Shown: one piece after another, positions 57,815 through 64,000 of the stretch
Layout of the letters: every line of letters starts with the position of its first letter
How positions within the stretch are numbered: the first letter of the stretch is position 1
Source: Dysidea avara
Lineage: Eukaryota > Porifera > Demospongiae > Dictyoceratida > Dysideidae
DNA: 64,000 nt
Direction: 5' to 3'
Assembly: GCF_963678975.1 (NCBI RefSeq)
Contig: NC_089272.1
Coordinates: 43,777,391-43,841,390, forward strand
The notes under the pieces: generated by a model
The model's input: the letters and a program-made list of their open reading frames with translations, nothing else
Told to the model about the DNA's origin: nothing
Database searches by the model: none
Translations under genes and position numbers: made by a program

Positions 57815-57893
57815 GGAACATGAGAAGGTATGGAGTGAAACATGAGAATGTATGGAGTGAAACATGAGAAGGTATGGAGTGAAACATGAGAAG
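57815..57893 (+). repeat. Minisatellite, 23-bp unit, about 3.5 copies
   Basis: Unit 'acatgagaaggtatggagtg' plus 'aa', repeated directly after the last recognisable stalk exon. It probably arose after the gene decayed. Confidence 0.8.
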
Positions 57894-58061
57894 CACTTTT
57901 GTAACTAGACATTGGAGCACAGGCAAATGTAAATAATTACTTTCCAGGTAATGGGTTAATATTTAATCTAATTTTCTCTATAATAGGTATACGGCATGTA
58001 TGCATCTATGCAATCTTTTCAATGATTGAAGAAGTGCATAAAACAATGTATCACATCATAA

Positions 58062-58134
58062 GCTCTTGTAGCTCAGTGGTTAGAGCACTGGTCTAGTAAA
58101 CCAGAGGTCAAGAGTTCAATTCTCTTCTGGGGCT
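58062..58134 (+). tRNA. tRNA-Thr-like, anticodon AGT
   Basis: Folds as a cloverleaf: acceptor GCTCTTG/CTGGGGC with a U-U at 6:67 and G.U pairs, D arm 'gctcagtggttagagc', anticodon stem CTGGT/ACCAG with loop CTAGTAA (AGT at 58095-58097), and T arm AAGAG-TTCAATT-CTCTT. A and B boxes are present, and a TTTT terminator follows at 58139-58143. The weak acceptor makes function uncertain; this is the best-preserved member of the local series. Confidence 0.6.
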
Positions 58135-58535
58135 TTATCTTTTGCTTTCATGGCTATATTCTACAACTAGCGTACTTCAAAACACCACATGTTAGTGTTA
58201 TTGGCAGAGATGGTTTTAGGGGGTTCTGGGGTTTCCAGAAGCCCCCTCCGAAATAGCACGTACCCCTACAATTCGCCTGGGTGATAAAAAGTTACAAAGA
58301 GTTATACATACCGTATTATAGTATGGCTTTAATTTTCTATTGGAAAAACTTTATGCTTTTGCCTTTGAAGTCACCTTCACAGCATTCAAAACTATGTAGT
58401 GATTTTTTTTGGTCTTCAACTTACATGTACAGCTAGGTTGAAGTTACAATTCCAGATAACCTGGCACATATGAATGACCATGCAAAAATTGACCATTTTT
58501 ATATAGCTTCCATACAGATAGAAAGTTTTAAAAAA

Positions 58536-58607
58536 AGTCCCAGAACAGAATTGAACTCTTGACCCCAGGTTTACTAACCAGTGTTCCAACCATTAAGCTG
58601 CAAGGGC
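58536..58607 (-). tRNA. tRNA-Thr-like, degenerate
   Basis: Same family as 58062-58134. The anticodon loop is one base short (TAGTAA), and the D loop reads 'cttaatggttggaac'. T-run downstream on the minus strand. Probably a pseudogene. Confidence 0.5.
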
Positions 58608-58728
58608 TTATGTTTATTAGTAATGCACTTTTTGTATTGTTTTCCCTTTTTGTATCATTCAGTGAATCTGTGAAGTGTTATTCCACCATGGGAGATAAAA
58701 TAAAACAACAAAAAAAGATAATTAAAAC

Positions 58729-58799
58729 AGCCCCAGAAGAGAATTGAACTCTTGACACCTGGTTTACAAGACCAGTGCTCTAACCACAGCTACAAGGGT
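58729..58799 (-). tRNA. tRNA-Thr-like, anticodon TGT, D arm shortened
   Basis: Anticodon stem CTGGT/ACCAG with loop CTTGTAA (TGT). The D arm lacks two bases ('gctgtggttagagc'). T arm intact. T-rich downstream sequence. Probably a pseudogene. Confidence 0.5.
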
Positions 58800-59966
58800 T
58801 ACTTGGTGTTGATAACTCAGTTTTCATTACTGATGAATGAAGACCATGGTATCATTGAGACTGTGTATGCAATAGTAGATAACATTTTAAAACACTATTA
58901 AGAAACTGCAGCAACAACTCTAGTAGAGTATTCATTGGGGTGTACTTATATCTTGAGGTTGCACTGTGTAGTAATAACAATAGTGTACTTGTGCTAGAAT
59001 TTACTTTTTACAACTGTATCAGTGTCATCATTTGTGTTACTGTTGTGAAATCTGAGAGCTGTCTAAGAAAACTGAATCATGTTCTTAAAGGCTTAGACAA
59101 GGAAGTGTTAGAACTCAGAACAAAGTATGTACATGCAAAATGTGCTACAAATGTATATATTATTCTTTCTCCTGCAGGTTTAAACAGCATGCTACAGAAG
59201 CAGCTAAGCTCAAGTTAGATGTGGATAAGAGAAATGAGACAATTGGAGTAGCTGAGAACGTGATTGGTAAACTAAAAGGAGAGTACGAGGGATGGTCATC
59301 ACAGGTAACTAGTGCGTAAACCTAAACAGTAACTGTGAAACCTAGTCTGATCACACATTGGGGCCCATCATTATTAAGATGGCTATATCACTACCTAATG
59401 CAGCAACCAACTTACTAAGTGATAATTTGGTCATGTTGTCTATTGAATTTGATTCTTACTATAAATGTTGCACTTTTGACATGTTTAGACAGAACTCCAT
59501 GCATACATACACCATTTATTTGTTGTATAGTATGAGGGTTTTTATGGACCAAACAATACATGTTTGCATACATATTTCATACACATAGCCGCAAAGTCTG
59601 TTGTGTGTGTGTGTTTTTTTACCAGTGTAAATTCTTTCTGCTACACATCAGTAGCTGTATGCACTTAGCTAGTACATCAGTATTGTATACATACATACAT
59701 AGCTACACATGATATCTACATTCTCAGATTAAAGATCTAAAGGAAGAGTTAAACCAGTTACCCAAGAGGACATTGTTAGCAGCAGGTTTTATCACTTACT
59801 TCAGTCAGGCCTCTGAGGGAGAGTGACGTAGCAAGTTGTCTGACTGGGTCAACCATCTTAACCTGGTAATTTAAGGTATAAGCAGTTTTGGGCATGCGTC
59901 AGTTTCACTGGCAAAGTTTTGGCATAATGGGTCGGTAAAAACATTGAGCAAAATGCTGGCATAATA

Positions 59967-60205
59967 CAGTGGAACCTCAGTTATCCGGACCCCACTTATC
60001 CGGATTCTTGGTTAACCAAACTACGGAAATGACTGCTCTATTAGAGTAGTGACTGCTCTATTAGGGTAGCTGAAAATACTGATGATGTTAAAAATTTTCT
60101 TTATGCTATTTTAAGGTTATTTATACACAGTTTCAGAGTTGCTGACTTTTCAGACTTATGGACCACCCCTGGTCCCAAGTGGTTCGGATAATTGAGGTTC
60201 CACTG
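59967..60205. mobile_element. Pogo/Tigger-like MITE, 239 bp
   Basis: TIRs 'cagtggaacctcagttatcc' and 'ggataattgaggttccactg', with TA at 59965-59966 and 60206-60207. Internal half is in the opposite orientation to the 46.88-kb copy. Contains two GACTGCTCTATTAG motifs. It inserted in an intron of the dynein pseudogene. Confidence 0.85.
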
Positions 60206-60625
60206 TAGGTACAAATTTTGTGAAGTGAACATAAAAATTGCACAAAAGATTGAGATACTCTAATAGAATAGTCAGATGTAATAAAATCAACAATACATAG
60301 CTAATTGTTATGGGAAGAACAAGTGGCAAGTGACAAGTGGTGATCAAGGTGTACCCTAATAGAACAGTCACTTGAAAGTGAAATTGTAGCTTTGCACTTG
60401 GAAATGGTCAAGACTAATGCTGAGCAAAATTTATAATTCTTGAGCAAAATATGGGGCATAATAGGTAAAATATAAAAGAATTGCTGGAGAGAAAAATAGG
60501 TGGAAAAAAGCAAATTTAAATAGACTTGTCCCTATACCAGTTATGGTAAAGACTTCATGGTTACAAAATGCTGTATGTACTATGTACCAGTAGTATGTAC
60601 ATGTGTACAGTGTAGTTACGTACAA

Positions 60626-60872
60626 ACATACATATATACATACATACATACATACACACACACATACATACATACATACATACATGCATACATACATACA
60701 AACACACACAAACATACATACATACATACATACATACATACATACATACATACATACATACATACATACATACATACATACATACATACATACATACATA
60801 CATACATACATACATACATACATACATACATACATGCATACATACATACATACATACATACATACATGCATA
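60626..60872 (+). repeat. (CATA)n microsatellite, about 245 bp
   Basis: Nearly pure tetranucleotide with a few 'catg' and 'caca' interruptions. It creates long frames on both strands (Tyr-Ile-His-Thr or Met-Tyr-Val-Cys repeats) that are not genes. Confidence 0.95.
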
Positions 60873-61988
60873 TATAAATGAGTGAGGTGCATAGCTGCTC
60901 TAATACATATGGTACTATGTGAATAAAAACAGATTTACCAGTCAATGTTACTACTCTTCATTCGTTGTTGTTCTAAGGTACTTCTTGAGTACTGAGAGTG
61001 AACAGTTAGTGTGGAAAGGAGAGGGATTACCATCTAATGATCTCAGTGTGGAGAATACTCCAGCTATATATACTACAAGTAAGCATGTGTGGTTGGACTA
61101 ATATTATTTATGTACCACAATTCTGCATACAGTATATACATGCATTGTGTAGTATTAACATAAACACAGACTCTGTGTTAGACTCTGTGTTAGTATTCAC
61201 TTCTTATGTACATAATGTTTTTGTAATAACACAGATGCAAATGAACAACACACTGACATACAGTGTGTACTGTATTTAGAATTCAATTACTACAGATGTG
61301 TTAAGCTTTTGTGTATTTGTCTTGTCTTTACATTTGTAGAGACAATTGTGTCCATTTCTCATTGATCCATCGCAATGAGCTACTGAGTGACTGAAAGTTC
61401 ACTTGAAAGAACAAAGATTGGAAATGGTAAACCAGCAGGTGCGTATATGTGTACATAGTATGTATCTACATTATTGTGTTTAACACTGTCACTCTATTGT
61501 TAATCCATGTCTTGCAGTGTAAAGTTCATACACACTCACATACATATATACATACAGCAGGCTAAATAAGCAAACACAATGGTATGTGTGTGTATATTTT
61601 GTTTATTTTGTAGGACTCCAACTTCACCACTTCGCTGGAGTTAGCAGTCAGGTTTGGTAAGACATTGATCATTCAAGAAGTGGATGAACTAAAGCCAATC
61701 CTTTATCCACTGTTGAGGAAGGATCTTGTTAGCCAAGATTATAAAATATTCCTTCTGCAAGTGTGCAATAACTGTTACTGTAGTTCTCAACAACATATTC
61801 AGACTGTACATGAATGCACTACCCAACTATGGACTTGTGGTATAAACACTATGATTACCTGTGTCAGCTCAAAGTTGGAATAAATCCATAAAGTTACAGC
61901 AAAATTTTACATGCACACATCTCGTACACATTGAAACTCATGATTGAACTACTCAGTTTACTTACAGTCATAATAAAACCAAAAAACT

Positions 61989-62062
61989 AGCTCCAGAAGA
62001 TAATTGAACTCTTGACCGCTAGTGTATGAGGACCGGTGTTCTAACCACTGAGCTACAATGGC
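61989..62062 (-). tRNA. tRNA-like, degenerate (anticodon arm altered)
   Basis: 5' 'gccattgtagctcagtggtt', T arm 'aagagttcaattatctt'. The anticodon stem is mismatched and the loop reads around CTCATAC. T-runs follow on the minus strand. Pseudogene of the same family. Confidence 0.45.
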
Positions 62063-62171
62063 TCACTATGATCATTCCCTTTCTAATCAGATTGATAATC
62101 AGAATACAAGACAAAAGGTTGCATACAAAAAGTCTAAGGCTATAGTGTATTATTAACTAGAGTTCCAGAAA

Positions 62172-62265
62172 TAAAAAGTAGTGAAACAAGATAATGTTAT
62201 GTATGAATAATATGGTATTGCAACATAAGTCTAAGGGAAAATCCCTACAATGGCACTATCTGTTC
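62172..62265 (+). repeat. Single arm of the foldback family at 752 and 41586
   Basis: 'aaaaagtagtgaaacaagat' and 'aaaatccctacaatggca' match the left arm only. Confidence 0.6.
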
Positions 62266-62489
62266 CAACCACATGGCTATGTTAAATTGCTAGCTGAACT
62301 ACATACTAGGACTATTTCATTGACAATTAAGTGATCTTTATAATATGTAAATTACATACGCCATAGCACTTTGCACAGTTTGCAGGGTCATTATATTGCA
62401 GTATTAAAGCGGCATAGTGCAAAATAATGGGCATTTTGTGCACTTTGTAATACAATTATGAAACTTTCAATTGGTGCCTTCCATGTATA

Positions 62490-62562
62490 TATGTGACCGG
62501 GCCTGCGAAAATAGGGCATGTGGGCACAAACTACACCCGGTGCAGGCCCAGTCACATATCTT
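62490..62562. mobile_element. Miniature TGTGACYGG hairpin element
   Basis: 'atatgtgaccgggcctgc' pairs with 'gcaggcccagtcacatat'. About 70 bp in all, perhaps a minimal deletion form of the family at 40.1, 49.3 and 54.5 kb. Confidence 0.6.
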
Positions 62563-62786
62563 GTATGGTATAATAGCCAAACCCTCCCACCTTCATCCAA
62601 TTTTGCATTGTACTAGAACATTCTAGAAGCCCTTAAAATGTGCACTCTATTAGAGTATTGCAATACCAGTAGTATTACCAAATATTGAAGTAAATCATGT
62701 AATACAATACATTTATAAGTCTGTCTTCAATAATCATTATTGTGTCTGTGTAGAAAAGACGAATGCGAGTAAAAACAAACCTCAAA

Positions 62787-62835
62787 GTCAGCCATAGGCT
62801 GGTTTTGAGGCTTTAGACAGTACAAAAAGAAGCAA
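62787..62835 (+). mobile_element. 3' end fragment of the 13.4-kb element family
   Basis: 'gccataggctggttttgagg' then 'tacaaaaagaagcaaaatc', matching 15770-15825. Confidence 0.6.
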
Positions 62836-62837
62836 AA

Positions 62838-63120
62838 TCCACACATACAAAAAAAAACAGACAAGCTGTAAAAAATGGTGCAGCCTTGAAAAACGTGAGT
62901 GAAAAAAGTTGTGAAATCAAAGGTGGCAGCCAAGAAATGGCTGCAATGATGTTAATGCTAATAAATTTTAATAATGGCTTTGCGTATTGTTGAAATTTAT
63001 TAGCATCAACATCATTGCAGCCATTTCTTGGCTGCCACCTTTGATTTCACGACGTTTTTCACTCAGGCGCTTTTTATGGTTGCACCGTTTTTTGTACAGC
63101 TTGGCTGTGTTTGTGTGGAC
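62838..63120. mobile_element. Foldback element, about 125-bp arms
   Basis: Arms about 62838-62969 and 62993-63120. The inner 'gaaatcaaaggtggcagcca' and 'agaaatggctgcaatgatgt' pair perfectly with the right arm. The centre is only about 20 bp. The two 70-94-codon frames here are shadows of the hairpin. Confidence 0.85.
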
Positions 63121-63301
63121 GTATTTAATTACACAGCAATATTGTGAGGACCACATAGAACTGTTACAATTTTTTTTCATTTGTTACCAGAAGATATTGA
63201 ATATTGTAACAAAAAAGTTGTGCTACAAAAGTTGTGCTGTATGGTATGTACAATATTGGTGTAGAAAATAATGAAATCAGATATAAATTGAGAAAAATAA
63301 C

Positions 63302-63325
63302 AGCCCCAGAAGATATTTGAATGGT
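63302..63325 (-). pseudogene. tRNA 3' half fragment
   Basis: 'agccccagaagatatttgaa' is the T arm and acceptor end of the local tRNA-like family; the rest is lost. Confidence 0.4.
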
Positions 63326-63545
63326 ACTGTTAATTTCATTTCTATTTGAACAGTTCTGTCCATGATACAAGTTCCATGTTATGTGTGAGGTGAAGCTCAA
63401 CCTTTCTTCAGCTCAGATTTGTTACAGTGACTTCTTACAAGTGGTTGTGAACTTGTGATCAACCCGTAAAGTTGCTGGTGGTTTTTGCTTTTAAAACACT
63501 GCCACGGACGACTCACAGCACAGATGCAATATTCAAACAAACAGT

Positions 63546-63574
63546 AGTGCCCTTACCACTGAGTTACAAGGGCT
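63546..63574 (-). pseudogene. tRNA 5' half fragment
   Basis: Minus strand 'gcccttgtaactcagtggta' is the acceptor and D arm of the same family; the remainder diverges. Confidence 0.4.
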
Positions 63575-63649
63575 GAAATTGTAATTCTTTGAATCACTGA
63601 ATGGTTGTTTCAAAGAGTAAATTGAAAAATTATTAAGGTAAAAATCTAA

Positions 63650-63722
63650 AACCCCAGAATAGAATTGAACTCTTGACCGCTGTTTTACTAGACCAGTACT
63701 CTAACCACTGAGCTGCAAGGGA
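63650..63722 (-). tRNA. tRNA-Thr-like, anticodon AGT, weak acceptor
   Basis: D arm 'gctcagtggttagagt', anticodon arm CTGGT-CTAGTAA-AACAG with one mismatch, T arm AAGAG/CTATT with loss of pairing, acceptor end not paired at 1:72. Likely a pseudogene. Confidence 0.45.
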
Positions 63723-64000
63723 TAAGTGCATATTATCTGAAGTTGACATGACCAAAAACAGTTACCATTTTTCCCAATGTACGCATTACATAATCAATTT
63801 GAAATGGAGCGATCTGATTGGAGCTTCCAACATTCTGGCAGCGCCAAACTTTTTGAACACAGTTTCAGCAGACCCTCTTTGTAGGGTCGGGTGCTGCGAG
63901 ACTAAGTCAATTTCTAAAAAGAAATTAAATTTTTCCACAGCCTACTGAATACAGTGGTAAGCCATAATATTAATGGTTAAATGCCAATCTTGAAACCATA

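Larger units (their letters stand above)
55769..61745 (+). pseudogene. DYNC2H1: Cytoplasmic dynein-2 heavy chain (DYNC2H1) pseudogene, intron-bearing, AAA4 lost
   Basis: Dynein-2 heavy chain is the retrograde intraflagellar transport motor. Recognisable exons: 55769-55920 ('GFYDANLEWAWLEDVQIVAS'), 56162-56289 ('VHSLAGSMVSLYEK'), 56664-56963 ('HYLFTPRDLTQ*', then 'LKKQSHLQ'), 57144-57315 ('AGLSKLNEATVLVGELK', 'ALKEITVSMQ'), 57587 to about 57785 ('LSEIRAPPDMIRDILEA'), about 59047-59122, 59178-59304 ('EAAKLKLDVDKRNETI'), 59728-59865 ('LPKRTLLAAGFITY'), 60978-61078 ('TESEQLVWKGEGLPSNDLS'), 61340-61438 ('LCPFLIDPSQ') and 61614 to about 61745 ('LELAVRFGKTLIIQEVDEL'). Order matches human DYNC2H1 from memory: AAA3 end, stalk, AAA5 start. 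The third exon runs from the AAA3 side straight into the pre-stalk motif, so all of AAA4 is missing; the 57.8-59.0-kb part is also lost. In-frame stops occur in the third exon (TAG, TAG, TGA), 59728-59865 (TGA) and 61340-61438 (two TGA). Frameshifts occur in 56162-56289, 57144-57315 and 57587 on. Introns survive, so it is a duplicated, not retroposed, copy. Confidence 0.85.

Noticed and set aside
60431-60945. Several 90-150-codon frames on both strands
   Set aside because: They are translations of the (CATA)n microsatellite (repeating Met-Tyr-Val-Cys or Tyr-Ile-His-Thr) and carry no gene signal.
62968-63271. Two overlapping frames around 63.1 kb
   Set aside because: They lie on the arm of a foldback and mirror each other.

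Overview
The window looks like an AT-rich invertebrate genome and most likely a demosponge. That is inference: the gene models have spliced introns of about 48-100 bp with GT-AG ends, a dynein-2 heavy-chain relative is present, and DNA transposons, foldback elements and CR1/L2-like LINE pieces dominate. I see no prokaryotic operon, no CRISPR array and no intact single-copy host gene. This is a repeat-dense accessory stretch with one decayed host gene at its right end.

Left part (1-19,250). A TIR element (about 450-2707) is split by a 1.65-kb composite element (745-2392). Both parts have second copies at 40-43 kb. Then come a foldback (3823-4257), a LINE end (4505-4925), a duplicated tyrosine-recombinase scrap (6251-6615) and a 1.6-kb locus with seven identical splice-donor-like motifs (7626-9175). 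A strong 24-bp hairpin lies at 11.5 kb. A 1.8-kb duplication (11,586-13,393) has its partner at 30,757-32,840. Next are a 2.4-kb element holding about 48 copies of a 31-bp minisatellite (13,394-15,825), a foldback whose two arms both keep a 75-codon ORF (15,867-17,026), and an ORFan (18,038-18,511).

Centre (19,260-30,260). Two autonomous DNA transposons lie 15 bp apart. The first (19,260-22,296) has 22-bp perfect terminal inverted repeats and an apparently intact 12-exon IS630/Tc1-like transposase of 481 aa with a long D-to-E spacing. The second (22,312-28,604) is about 6.3 kb. It encodes a roughly 1,525-residue protein with an RNase H-like transposase core, a Ulp1-type (C48) cysteine protease and a PHD finger, now carrying one frameshift and two stops. 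A LINE relic and small non-autonomous elements follow.

Right part (30,260-64,000). LINE copies lie at 34.8-36.2, 44.0-46.9 and 53.0-54.3 kb; the middle one keeps an intact ORF1. Two long-TIR foldbacks have exact 9-bp target duplications (36,566-37,354 and 50,629-53,035), which suggests a Mutator-type element. Three pogo-like MITEs and several MITEs ending in TGTGACYGG are also present. From 55,769 to about 61,745 lies an intron-bearing pseudogene of cytoplasmic dynein-2 heavy chain (DYNC2H1) that has lost AAA4. Seven tRNA-Thr-like sequences lie between 58.06 and 63.72 kb, in and just beyond the pseudogene.

Coordinates of repeat edges were read by eye. Protein family calls come from motif recognition, not from searches.
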